A stretch of 64,000 nt of DNA from Roseburia hominis A2-183 (GTDB lineage: Bacteria > Bacillota > Clostridia > Lachnospirales > Lachnospiraceae), in contig NC_015977.1 of NCBI RefSeq assembly GCF_000225345.1, positions 2,463,501-2,527,500 on the forward strand, in the 5' to 3' direction. Below are positions 17,116 to 25,601 of this stretch, piece after piece; position 1 is the stretch's first letter, and every line of letters starts with the position of its first letter. The notes under the pieces are model-generated. The model had not been told where the DNA came from, did no database searches, and saw only the letters and a list, made by a program, of their open reading frames with translations. The translations under genes and the position numbers were made by a program.

Positions 17116-18420
17116 TTACGGCTGCCCCATGGCAAGCTTTGCCTTCACGATACGCGTCACGGATTCATTGATCCGCTCCTCGGTGATCGTTCCGTCATTC
17201 ACCGCATTCAGAATTCCTGTATAGGCGGTATTGTAGTCCGCCGGCATCAAAATCATGTCTGCCCCGGCTGTAACTGCCAGAACCGCCGCCTTGTCCGAAT
17301 TGTAGAATCCGGTGATCGCTTCCATATTCATGGCGTCCGTAATGACAATTCCGTTATATCCCATCTGTCCGCGAAGCACATCGGTAATCAGCACCTTCGA
17401 CAGCGTAGCCGGCGCATTGTCTCCAGTCACATTCGGAGCCGAGATATGTCCGACCATCACAAAATTCACGCCGCCGTCAATCGCACTCTGGAACGGGACG
17501 AGTTCTTCCGCCATCAGTTCCTCCAGGGTCTTGTCCGTGGACACCGCCCCGTCATGAGAATCTCCGGAAGTGCCGCCGTGTCCCGGGAAATGCTTGACCA
17601 TACCGTACACTCCCGCCGCGGAAAGTCCCTGCAGTTCAGACGTCACCATTCCCGCGACCGTCTGCGCGTCCGACCCGAACGAGCGCTGTCCGATCACCTG
17701 ATTGTCCGGGTTGGTAAGGACATCCGCCACCGGCGCGAAATCCACATTGAATCCGAGTGCCGCAAGATAGCTGCCGATCGTGCTTCCCGCATTGTATGCA
17801 TTCTGCACATCCCCGCTCGCTCCTATATCGCTCATATTGCCGACGTCCGTCACCCCGAAGGCATCATTGCCGGCGATGCGCGCGACACTGCCGCCTTCTT
17901 CATCCACACATAAAAATACCGGAAGTCCGGTGCGCTCCCTTGCAATCTCCTGCATATTGGAGAGCATGGTGGTCGTCTGCTCCGGGTCGGTGAGGTTGTC
18001 TGCCATATACACAATTCCGCCCACCGGACGGCTCTGATAAGCTTCCTTTGTGGTGTCCCCCGCAGCCGTCACACCGCTTGCATATCCGGTCAGCGCATTC
18101 GGCGTAATCACAAACATCTGCGCGATCTTATCCTCAAGCGTCATCTGGGACACAAGCTGCGCCGCCTGCTCCTCCACCGGATCGGTCTGTACTTCCGTCT
18201 GCGGCTGTTCCGTTACTTCCTCCGTCGCCGCGACATTCTCTCCCGGCAGCTCGGTTCCGTCGGTACCTTCATTCTGTCCGCCTCCCTTTGGCAGCAGGCG
18301 TCCCACAAGAAATACTCCGCCCGCGACTAACACGAGCAGGATCAGCACGACTATCACACACACAATGACCGCACTTTTCGTATCTTTCTGTCTTCTCTGA
18401 CGTCTCTCTTCCTGATTCAT
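17116..18420 (-). CDS. membrane-anchored GH3 beta-N-acetylhexosaminidase (NagZ-type)
   Basis: 434 residues: a cytoplasmic tip of about 16 residues, one membrane segment (residues 17-43), an acidic linker, then a single-domain GH3 barrel exported to the cell surface. The NagZ signature KHFPGHG (276-282) with the acid/base dyad DSH (287-289) is present, and the nucleophile is Asp362 in VITDAMNM. This subgroup acts on terminal GlcNAc of peptidoglycan or chitin fragments, not on beta-glucosides, so it is probably not part of mannan breakdown although it is next to that locus. It may feed GlcNAc to the nag genes. Confidence 0.88.
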   Translation of the reverse strand: MNQEERRQRRQKDTKSAVIVCVIVVLILLVLVAGGVFLVGRLLPKGGGQNEGTDGTELPGENVAATEEVTEQPQTEVQTDPVEEQAAQLVSQMTLEDKIAQMFVITPNALTGYASGVTAAGDTTKEAYQSRPVGGIVYMADNLTDPEQTTTMLSNMQEIARERTGLPVFLCVDEEGGSVARIAGNDAFGVTDVGNMSDIGASGDVQNAYNAGSTIGSYLAALGFNVDFAPVADVLTNPDNQVIGQRSFGSDAQTVAGMVTSELQGLSAAGVYGMVKHFPGHGGTSGDSHDGAVSTDKTLEELMAEELVPFQSAIDGGVNFVMVGHISAPNVTGDNAPATLSKVLITDVLRGQMGYNGIVITDAMNMEAITGFYNSDKAAVLAVTAGADMILMPADYNTAYTGILNAVNDGTITEERINESVTRIVKAKLAMGQP

Positions 18421-18460
18421 ATGCTTCCTCTTTCCAGGTGTTCTCTTTTTCTATGGTCTG

Positions 18461-18466
18461 ATTATA
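18461..18466 (-). promoter_or_regulatory. -10 box of the GH3 gene
   Basis: TATAAT on the minus strand, 41 bases before the GH3 ATG, with only a weak -35 (TTTCGG, 17 bases upstream). It suggests that the GH3 gene is transcribed separately from the GH1 gene before it. Confidence 0.45.
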
Positions 18467-18503
18467 GCAAATCTTTTCCGGAACCGAAAGAGCTATTTTC
18501 CCC

Positions 18504-20819
18504 TTAAGCCTGCGCCGGCACCGTGGATACCACCAGACTCATCTCTCCCTGCATCTCCACCTCGCCGAATCCGCACGGTAAAATAAAGTGATCTCCCTTT
18601 TTCACCGGCTGGCCGTTGACGATACCGCTACCTTCCAGCACAGACATCAGCAGGAACGGATGATTCTGTGCAAAACTGCATGTTCCGTTGACATCCAGCT
18701 TGTAAATCTGATAGTATCCGCAGGCGTACAGCTCGTTCAGCCGGTTCTCCGGCAGTCCGAGTGCAGACGTTACACTGTCCTCGACGGATTTCGCCGGAAC
18801 GGTGATCACGTCGATACTCTTCTCAATGTGAAGCTCTCTCGGCTTGCCGTTCTGCAGTCTGTCATAATCGTACACACGGTAGGTAATATCGCTGTTCTGC
18901 TGTGTCTCCAGGATCAGAAGCCCGCCCTTGATGGCGTGGACGGTTCCCGGATCAATCTGGATAAAATCTCCCTTTTTCACCGGAATCTCGCGGATAAATT
19001 CGCTCCAGCGTCCCTCGTGGATCATGGAGGCAAGCTCCTCCTTCGTCTTCGCATTGTGACCGATCACGAGCGTGGCGTTCTCGGGCGCATCCATAATGTA
19101 CCAGCACTCCGTCTTGCCGAAAGAACCGTTTTCATGTTCCTTTGCATAGGCGTCATCCGGATGTACCTGAATGCTCAAATCCGCCTTCGCATCGATGATC
19201 TTTGTCAAAAGTGGGAAGCGGTCGTAGGCGAGGTTTCCAAATACCTCCGGGTGCTCCTCCCACACTTTTGACAGTTTCATGCCGGCGTACACACCGTTCC
19301 TGATGCTGCCGTCGCCGTTCGGATGTGCGGAGATGCCCCAGCACTCGCCGATGTCATCCCCCTCCACCGGATAGCCGAACTCCGTTCTAAGCCGGGTGCC
19401 GCCCCAGATATTGTGTGTGCACACCGGATCTAAAAATAAGATTTCTTTTGTTGTCTGATTCATTGTCAACATCCTTCCATTCGTCTCGATTATTTTCTGA
19501 TACCAGAAAGCGGAATCCTTCACAATCCGCCTCTGGCTTGCAAAATCCACATAAACAATGCCGAACCGCTGCTTATATCCGTCCGCCCACTCAAAATTAT
19601 CCAGGAATGTCCAGAGGAAATAGCCGGCTACATTGGCGCCCTCATCGTATGCCTTCTGCATTGCCCCGATATAGGAATCCAGGAAAGTAATGCGGTTCGG
19701 GTCATGTACCCTGCCGTCACTGCTCACCAGATCATGGCAGGACATGCCGTTCTCCGTAATGTAGAGCGGCAGCGGATAGCGCTCCGTCAAAAACTTAATG
19801 CCGTAATAAAACGCCTCCGGCGTCACCGGCCAGTCCGATCCCGTCTTCGGGAACCCCGGCGCACGGTCTACAAATTCCGGCTCGCCGTCTGCGCCGGCGC
19901 GGACGTAGTACCCATTATATATATTCTGTCCCATAAAATCAAGCGGCTGATAGATCAGCTCCATATCCTCCTGTGTGATCTCCGGAAGATACGGCGCAAA
20001 TTTTTTCAGCCCCTCCTCGGGGTAATGTCCAAGGAATACCGGATCGGAAAACCACGATACATTCCAGGTCCAGTTATCGATCGGATTGTAAAATCCGAAA
20101 TACACCTTTTTCGCCGCCTCAATGTCCTCCGGCCGGTCGGTGTACGGATACGCCACGCCGCCGGTCGGAGCGAAACCGATCTTGACCGGTCGGACCGCAT
20201 ATCTGCGCAGGTTGATGACCGCCTGCCCGTGCGCCATCAGAAGATGATGCGCCACCAGAAACGTCTGCGCCACGGGAAGCTTCACGCCCGGAGCATGAAC
20301 ACCGCTCAGATGTCCAAGACCGACCACGCACTGCGGTTCGTTGATCGTAATAAAATATTCGCAGATGTCGCTGAAATTCTCGGCAACCACCTTCGCATAT
20401 TCTCCGAACCATTGCACCACGTCCGGGTTCTGCCAGCCGCCCCGCTCATAAAGCGCCTGCGGGAATTCCCAGTGAAACAGCGTCAGGTACGGCGTGATGC
20501 CGTTTTCCTTCATCGTGAGAATCATATCGCGGTACATGGCGATCGCTTTCTCATTCACGCGCCCGGTTCCCTCCGGCAGAATCCGCGCCCAGTTCAGTGA
20601 AAAACGGTACGCCCGGATCCCCAGATGCTTCATCAGCGCAATATCTTCTTTATAATGATGCATATGATCGCAGCTTGTGCCTGCATTCTGATGTTCAAAC
20701 ACTCTGCCGTCCGCCGCAAACATATCCCAGACGCACGCGCCTCTGCCGTCCGCCGCATCCGTTCCCTCTACCTGATAGGCGCTGCTCGCAACACCCCACA
20801 CAAAATCCTCTCGAAACAT
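18504..20819 (-). CDS. GH1 beta-glycosidase fused to type I phosphomannose isomerase
   Basis: A single 771-residue open frame with two complete enzymes. Residues 1-450 are a GH1 barrel: acid/base Glu161 in TINEP and nucleophile Glu356 in YITENG. Residues 453-771 are a full-length type I mannose-6-phosphate isomerase (319 residues, as in Bacillus ManA): zinc ligands are Gln551 and His553 in IQVHPDD, Glu571 in KTECW and His628 in PGTVHAI. GH1 would remove glucose from glucomannan fragments and the isomerase would convert mannose-6-phosphate to fructose-6-phosphate. At the junction, GGAAGGATG stands before ATG 19463, so the isomerase may also be made alone. ATG 20819 follows GGAGGTTATAAGA. Confidence 0.9.
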   Translation of the reverse strand: MFREDFVWGVASSAYQVEGTDAADGRGACVWDMFAADGRVFEHQNAGTSCDHMHHYKEDIALMKHLGIRAYRFSLNWARILPEGTGRVNEKAIAMYRDMILTMKENGITPYLTLFHWEFPQALYERGGWQNPDVVQWFGEYAKVVAENFSDICEYFITINEPQCVVGLGHLSGVHAPGVKLPVAQTFLVAHHLLMAHGQAVINLRRYAVRPVKIGFAPTGGVAYPYTDRPEDIEAAKKVYFGFYNPIDNWTWNVSWFSDPVFLGHYPEEGLKKFAPYLPEITQEDMELIYQPLDFMGQNIYNGYYVRAGADGEPEFVDRAPGFPKTGSDWPVTPEAFYYGIKFLTERYPLPLYITENGMSCHDLVSSDGRVHDPNRITFLDSYIGAMQKAYDEGANVAGYFLWTFLDNFEWADGYKQRFGIVYVDFASQRRIVKDSAFWYQKIIETNGRMLTMNQTTKEILFLDPVCTHNIWGGTRLRTEFGYPVEGDDIGECWGISAHPNGDGSIRNGVYAGMKLSKVWEEHPEVFGNLAYDRFPLLTKIIDAKADLSIQVHPDDAYAKEHENGSFGKTECWYIMDAPENATLVIGHNAKTKEELASMIHEGRWSEFIREIPVKKGDFIQIDPGTVHAIKGGLLILETQQNSDITYRVYDYDRLQNGKPRELHIEKSIDVITVPAKSVEDSVTSALGLPENRLNELYACGYYQIYKLDVNGTCSFAQNHPFLLMSVLEGSGIVNGQPVKKGDHFILPCGFGEVEMQGEMSLVVSTVPAQA
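19463..19477 (-). promoter_or_regulatory. internal ribosome binding site at the GH1/isomerase junction
   Basis: On the minus strand GGAAGGATG, then TTGACA, then ATG at 19463 opens the isomerase exactly at its family start (MNQTTKEIL). This looks like the start signal of a formerly separate gene, kept inside the fused frame. Confidence 0.6.
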
Positions 20820-20908
20820 TCTTATAACCTCCTGCTCCTGCAATCGCAGTGTCTCTCTTTATCTTCCAACATTTTTTCTGATTTTGCAATCCTTTTACAC
20901 GCACATTC

Positions 20909-20918
20909 TGCAAAATAG
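20909..20918 (-). promoter_or_regulatory. CTATTTTGCA site upstream of the GH1 gene
   Basis: The same 10-base string occurs in the promoter between the ABC binding-protein gene and the AraC gene (30568-30577). Here an inverted TGCAAAA half lies about 22 bases further on. A candidate site for a shared regulator of the mannan locus. Confidence 0.35.
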
Positions 20919-20932
20919 GCTGTCTCTTGCCG

Positions 20933-22096
20933 TCAGTCTCTTCCTCTTCTCCCCGCTGCGATCACGGACACCAGATAAAACGGAACCGCATCGTCCTCAT
21001 GCGTCTCTGCGAGGCGGATCGTGACGGTGTGCCGCCCCTCTTTTCCGTGTTCTAAAAGCGTCGTAAGTTCCAGTTTGTCTCCCCAGCTCTCATCGAAGTT
21101 TGCATCCAGCCGCACCGCATGCTCCTCATCGCCGTCCACGACCGCCAGTGCAGCCGGCGCCGGAAGCTTTACCGATTTCCGGTACTGGACGGCAATGCAG
21201 CTGCCCTCCACCAAAAAGGTGATGGCATCCCCCGTCTTTTCCGCCGTCCAGCCATAGCGGAAGCAGTCCGTGATTCCATTCTGTGCGGTCTCATCGGGCG
21301 TAAATCCATCCAGCGTGGGCTGCTGCAATCCTGCCATATCCGGCGCCGCGGCATTGCGGATGCGGACAGAATCCTCGTAGGCATTTTTTGTAAGCGGAAC
21401 CGGAAGCTTTGCCCCCGGTGCAAAACTGGCATTGCTGCCGGTCAGTTTTCCGCTTCGTACCTGCTCCAGAAAATAAGTAATCACCGACGCCACCAGCGCA
21501 TGTCCCTCATCGTTCGGGTGCAGATCATCCGGCGTGATCGCGCGGTTTTCAATCCGTCCTGCCACCACCTCCGGGTAAATAGAGCTCTGCATGCTGACCG
21601 ACGGCAGATCATAATGTCTGCCGATTGCCGCGTGCATCACCTGCGCGTTGGCTCCATTGTGGTAAAACACGTTGTGTACCAGAAGAACCGCCGGATTCCA
21701 CGCAGCACCAAGGATTTTCCGCACCAGTCCTTCATAGGTCTCCTTAAAATGCTCCGTGCTCTCATCATTGACGGAAAATTCCACAATTACAAAGTCCGGT
21801 CTCTCCGCCAGAAGATCCGTCCCCACACGCGCCGCGCCGAACTCCGATGTCGTGCCGCCGATCCCAGCATTGCAGTAGACAAACTCCGCCTGCGGAAAGG
21901 TCTCTTTCCACCATGTATACACACGGTAGGCATAGCACGTCTGCGGTGTCGAGGAGAGGCTTCCCTGCGTGATCGAGCCGCCGATAAAACCGATTACCAG
22001 CTGCTCTCCGCGTCTGGCGCGCGCCATGACCTCCTTCATTCTGCTCACATCTCCCACATTTGCAATTCCCTTTTCCAGATCAATCTGCATATTCAT
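20933..22096 (-). CDS. CE17-type mannan O-acetylesterase with C-terminal CBM35-like domain
   Basis: 387 residues, cytoplasmic. The N-terminal SGNH domain (about 1-210) carries GFIGGSITQG (nucleophile Ser), NAGIGGTTSEFGAAR, FSVNDES and the C-terminal catalytic pair in DDLHPNDEGH. The remaining 170 residues form a beta-rich domain (FRYGWTAEKTGDAITFLVEGSCIAVQY), matching the CBM35-like module of the CE17 family, whose founding member comes from the Roseburia intestinalis mannan locus (established knowledge). It removes acetyl groups from mannose residues, probably at positions complementary to CE2. AAGGAGCAGAAAC precedes ATG 22096. Cotranscribed with CE2. Confidence 0.85.
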   Translation of the reverse strand: MNMQIDLEKGIANVGDVSRMKEVMARARRGEQLVIGFIGGSITQGSLSSTPQTCYAYRVYTWWKETFPQAEFVYCNAGIGGTTSEFGAARVGTDLLAERPDFVIVEFSVNDESTEHFKETYEGLVRKILGAAWNPAVLLVHNVFYHNGANAQVMHAAIGRHYDLPSVSMQSSIYPEVVAGRIENRAITPDDLHPNDEGHALVASVITYFLEQVRSGKLTGSNASFAPGAKLPVPLTKNAYEDSVRIRNAAAPDMAGLQQPTLDGFTPDETAQNGITDCFRYGWTAEKTGDAITFLVEGSCIAVQYRKSVKLPAPAALAVVDGDEEHAVRLDANFDESWGDKLELTTLLEHGKEGRHTVTIRLAETHEDDAVPFYLVSVIAAGRRGRD

Positions 22097-22136
22097 GTTT
22101 CTGCTCCTTCTCTCTTTCTTTTCCCTTTATTGTCTC

Positions 22137-23192
22137 TCACACATCCCAGATTTTATCTCCGAGTGAACGGATATAGGAAGCCAGCTCCTCTGACATCTCC
22201 TCCGCTTCCGGAATCCGGATGTGTCCGGGCGTTCCAGAGCCGTTTCTCCGGTATAAAAAGTGGTGCACGCGCTCACTTGCGATCTGCCCACACACCGTCC
22301 CAATCGACGCATCCCAGTTCGGATGATGTTTTAAGATAGTTGTCGTAAGAATGATCTGCGCCTTGGGATAGCGCTTCATCAGTGTCTCGATGAATTCCCG
22401 GTAGCGCTTCCGCCAGTGCTCCGCCGCACTGCACTCCGGATCCGACGCCATATAGTCCACCGGATGATTGTCATTCTGCCCGATGGCAACCACCACCACC
22501 TGCGGCGTATAGCGTGAAAAATCCCATTTCTTTACCTCTCCGAGATCAGGATTGTATGCGAGCTTGTCGTAACAGGACTCCACACCGTAGTACGCCGGTG
22601 CGCCGAACCATCCCGTCCCGTCAAGCAGCGCAATGCCGCCCTGTGAGGTATCGTGAAGTTCTGCCCCAAGCTTTCGCGCCGTCATCCAGGCATAGGAATA
22701 CCAGCTGTTGGAATACTGTCCGTCGTGCACCGGATCCTCTTTTCCGACATAGTCGACCGCCTCCGACACCTCGCCGCACGAGACACTGTCGCCAAACACT
22801 TCCATCCGGCGGGCGGGCTTTGGCTCCGGCGGCAGAAGATCTGCGCCGCCATCCACGGTAAATCCGTAGAATGTCACCGTATGGCAGGCGTCCATACGCT
22901 TGAACAGCATGAGTTCATGCCGCGCATCCGGCAGCTGCCCCGCAATCTCATAGGTTTTCTTTTTTCCGTCATTCAAAAGGCGGATGCGCCCCTGCACCCC
23001 GTCTAAGAGATAGCCCATCTCATTTGTCCAGTACGCATGATGGTTGGCAAGCGTGACTGCCACCGATGTTCCGGTAAAAATCATTTTCACCCAGCTTGCC
23101 GCATAGATAAGCACCGGCGCCTTCGGATCGTCGTCATCGATTCTTCCGCTGTACTGTAACATCGGATCGTCCGGCTCGATATTCCTGACCAT
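22137..23192 (-). CDS. CE2-type acetylesterase; start region shifted by an A9 tract
   Basis: 351 residues: an N-terminal jelly-roll (IYAASWVKMIFTGTSVAVTLANHH) followed by an SGNH domain with MEVFGDSVSCGE (nucleophile Ser), VAIGQNDNHP, and a C-terminal GHIRIPEAEEM block for the catalytic His. This two-domain layout is that of carbohydrate esterase family 2, which deacetylates mannan and xylan oligomers. The ATG at 23192 has no ribosome binding site. A good one (GAGGGGG) precedes ATGACAGC at 23208, but the nine A residues between them put that start one base out of frame. Eight or eleven would restore it (MTAKKMVRNIEP). Could be slippage-controlled or an assembly error. Confidence 0.85.
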   Translation of the reverse strand: MVRNIEPDDPMLQYSGRIDDDDPKAPVLIYAASWVKMIFTGTSVAVTLANHHAYWTNEMGYLLDGVQGRIRLLNDGKKKTYEIAGQLPDARHELMLFKRMDACHTVTFYGFTVDGGADLLPPEPKPARRMEVFGDSVSCGEVSEAVDYVGKEDPVHDGQYSNSWYSYAWMTARKLGAELHDTSQGGIALLDGTGWFGAPAYYGVESCYDKLAYNPDLGEVKKWDFSRYTPQVVVVAIGQNDNHPVDYMASDPECSAAEHWRKRYREFIETLMKRYPKAQIILTTTILKHHPNWDASIGTVCGQIASERVHHFLYRRNGSGTPGHIRIPEAEEMSEELASYIRSLGDKIWDV

Positions 23193-23208
23193 TTTTTTTT
23201 GCTGTCAT
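23192..23208 (-). promoter_or_regulatory. A9 homopolymer between the CE2 start signal and its frame
   Basis: ATGACAGC, nine A residues (complement of 23192-23200), then TGGTC. The frame downstream requires eight or eleven A residues to be read from ATG 23208. Confidence 0.7.
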
Positions 23209-23336
23209 TTCTTTTCCCCCTCTGCCTTCCGGCTCCCCGCCGGATACGCAGCAGGGCTGCGAAAGCCCCGAGGTGTTACGCACACAATGCGTCCTTCTCT
23301 TTCCGGCTGCCGCAGCCCCATCATTCCAGTTCTCTG

Positions 23337-24359
23337 TTATCTTTTTCCGATCTCGGTATCGGTTGTCGTCACCACACTGTGTTCCTTGATGTAATCGATG
23401 ATGTCATCCAGTTCCGTGAACGCCAGTCCCACATAGCTGTCTGCCGCTCCGTAATAGATTGCAATCTTTCCGCTCTCCGAATCGTGGATTGTTGCACACG
23501 GGAAGCATACGTTCGGCACGAATCCGCGCTCCTCATACCACTCTTCCGGAGTCAGAAGAAACGTCTCACAGCGGTACTTCACGATGGAAGGATTGTCGAT
23601 GTCTAAGATCGCACCGCCGATCGAGTACACATATCCGTTGCAGGTGCCGCTCACACCGTGGTAGAACAGAAGCCATCCCTCGGATGTCTCGATCGGAGCT
23701 GCACCGCCGCCGATCTTTAAGGACTCCCACCACTCGGAACCCTTGCCCATCACATGACGGTGTTTTCCCCAGTAGGTGAGATCCGGACTCTCACTGATAA
23801 AAATATCGCCGAACGGTGTGTGGCCGCTGTCGGACGGTCTCGAGAGCAGCATGAAATTGCCGCCGATCTTGCGCGGGAACAGCACCGCATTCCGGTTAAA
23901 CGGCAGGAACGGATTCTCGATTCTGGTAAATGTCTTAAAATCCGTTGTCTTCGCCATACCGATCGCTGCGCCGTAGAAATCCTGACACCAGATAATATAG
24001 TAGGTATCCTCCACCTTCACAAGTCTCGGATCATAAGCGTAGACCGGCATGAAGGACTCACCGTTCTCGTCCACAAAGTTAATCTTGTTTTCCTCAAAAT
24101 TCCAGTGGATGGCATCCTTGCTTCTTCCCAGATAGATATACGGAATTCCGTTCGTCTGTTCTCCGCGGAAGACGCCGATGAACTCATCCCCGTACGGCAT
24201 CACCGCACTGTTGAAGATTCTCGCCACGCCCTTCACCGGATTTCTGCCGATGATCGGGTTCTCCTTGTATCTCCATACCGGTGCTCCGTTTAACTCCGCC
24301 GGGCGCTCCTGCCATGGCACATTCGGTACTTTGGGGCTGATCATTTTATATTTGCTCAT
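23337..24359 (-). CDS. GH130_2 beta-1,4-mannooligosaccharide phosphorylase
   Basis: 340 residues, five-bladed propeller glycoside phosphorylase. NPIIGRNP at the first blade, FRGEQTNGIPYIYLGRSKD, the catalytic Asp in VYAYDPRLVKVEDTYYI, and GGGAAPIETSEGWLLFYHGV place it in GH130. It is shorter than GH130_1 and has the features of subfamily 2 (RaMP2-like). It phosphorolyses the non-reducing terminal mannose of beta-1,4-mannooligosaccharides to mannose-1-phosphate in the cytoplasm. ATG 24359 is preceded by AGAGGTAGAAGTT. It sits 54 bases after the GH130_1 gene in the same operon. Confidence 0.9.
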   Translation of the reverse strand: MSKYKMISPKVPNVPWQERPAELNGAPVWRYKENPIIGRNPVKGVARIFNSAVMPYGDEFIGVFRGEQTNGIPYIYLGRSKDAIHWNFEENKINFVDENGESFMPVYAYDPRLVKVEDTYYIIWCQDFYGAAIGMAKTTDFKTFTRIENPFLPFNRNAVLFPRKIGGNFMLLSRPSDSGHTPFGDIFISESPDLTYWGKHRHVMGKGSEWWESLKIGGGAAPIETSEGWLLFYHGVSGTCNGYVYSIGGAILDIDNPSIVKYRCETFLLTPEEWYEERGFVPNVCFPCATIHDSESGKIAIYYGAADSYVGLAFTELDDIIDYIKEHSVVTTTDTEIGKR

Positions 24360-24413
24360 AACTTCTACCTCTTTCTGCCGCCGACGCGGCTCATTTTTCT
24401 ATGATGACCGTAT

Positions 24414-25589
24414 TTATTCATTCGCTTTTAAAAATGCAAGATTCTTCTCGATGAGACCGCACCGCTGTGCCACACACTCCACCGATCTTCCCGGATCGGA
24501 CGGCGTATGGAATACGTAGTCCACCAGCTTCTCCACCGTCGTGGTCGCCACATGCATCCGTGTATCCGAGGATGCGTAGTAAATAAACACCTCGTTTTTC
24601 TCATTGACGACCGCTCCGTTGGTAAATACCACATTGCTGACATCCCCGACGCGCTCCTCACCTCTCGGTCCGATCAGAAGCCCGGACGGCTCGGCAATCA
24701 CCTTCGACGGATCTTTTAAGTCCGTTGCAAACGCATAGATGACATAACGCAGTCCCGCTGCCGTGTTGCGCACACCGTGAGCGATATGAATCCATCCCTT
24801 TTCCGTCTTGATCGGCGTCGCACCGGCTCCGTTCTTCGCCTCCGTGATCGTATGATACTTGCGCAGACTCGTCATTTTTTCCTCATCGATCACAGCGTGT
24901 GTGATGTCCTCGCAGAGACCGAATCCGATGCCTCCGCCGCTTCCCGTCTCGATAAAATCATCCATCGGTCTCGTGTAAAACGCATATTTGCCGTCGACGA
25001 ATTCCGGATGCAGCACCACGTTTCTCTGCTGCGGGGAACGCAGCGTGATGAGGTTCGGCAGGCGCTCCCAGGTCTTTAAATCCTTCGTGCGGACGATTCC
25101 GGCTGCCGCCACTGCCGCTGAGAGATCGCTCACACTCGTATCCTTTGACTCGGAGCAGAACACGCCGTAGATATAACCGTCCTCATGCTTCGTCAAGCGC
25201 ATATCGTAGACATTCGTCTCCTCCGGGCAGGTATCCGGCAGAAGAATCGGGTAATCCCAGAAACGGAAACCGTCGATTCCGTTGTCGCTCTCCGCCACGC
25301 CGAAGAAAGACTTTCTGTCATTTCCCTCGATGCGCGCCACCAGATAATATTTTCCGTTCAGCTCGATCGCTCCGGAGTTCATCACGGCGTTGATGCCGAG
25401 ACGCTCCATAAAGTGCGGATTGGTGTCAGGGTTTAAATCATACCGCCAGGTCAGCGGAATATGTTCTCTCGTGAGAACCGGATACTCGTAACGGTCAAAT
25501 ACGCCGTTGTAAAAATCCGACTTCTCGTTTTTCCGTGCAAGCAGTTTTTCCTGCTTTTCTTTTTCTATATAATATCTCTTATGCAGCAT
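24414..25589 (-). CDS. GH130_1 4-O-beta-D-mannosyl-D-glucose phosphorylase
   Basis: 391 residues, matching the length of Ruminococcus albus RaMP1 and related subfamily 1 enzymes. Seen: the N-terminal extension [53 protein letters not shown], the catalytic Asp in [17 protein letters not shown], and [20 protein letters not shown]. It converts Man-beta-1,4-Glc plus phosphate to mannose-1-phosphate and glucose, using the product of the epimerase encoded just upstream. The start at 25589 follows GAGGAG, which overlaps the stop of the epimerase gene (translational coupling). Confidence 0.92.
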   Translation of the reverse strand: MLHKRYYIEKEKQEKLLARKNEKSDFYNGVFDRYEYPVLTREHIPLTWRYDLNPDTNPHFMERLGINAVMNSGAIELNGKYYLVARIEGNDRKSFFGVAESDNGIDGFRFWDYPILLPDTCPEETNVYDMRLTKHEDGYIYGVFCSESKDTSVSDLSAAVAAAGIVRTKDLKTWERLPNLITLRSPQQRNVVLHPEFVDGKYAFYTRPMDDFIETGSGGGIGFGLCEDITHAVIDEEKMTSLRKYHTITEAKNGAGATPIKTEKGWIHIAHGVRNTAAGLRYVIYAFATDLKDPSKVIAEPSGLLIGPRGEERVGDVSNVVFTNGAVVNEKNEVFIYYASSDTRMHVATTTVEKLVDYVFHTPSDPGRSVECVAQRCGLIEKNLAFLKANE

Positions 25590-25601
25590 AACCAATTCTC
25601 C

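Noticed and set aside
17116..18420. Assigning the GH3 gene to glucomannan breakdown as a beta-glucosidase
   Set aside because: KHFPGHG and DSH are NagZ-type signatures, and the protein is membrane anchored, unlike the cytoplasmic mannan enzymes.
19704..20600. 298-residue plus-strand frame opposite GH1
   Set aside because: Shadow of the GH1 coding sequence; composition is Arg/His-rich and no motif is found.
21119..22339. 406-residue open frame on the plus strand
   Set aside because: It is antisense to the CE17 gene, has Arg/His/Ser-rich composition without any domain, and no ribosome binding site.
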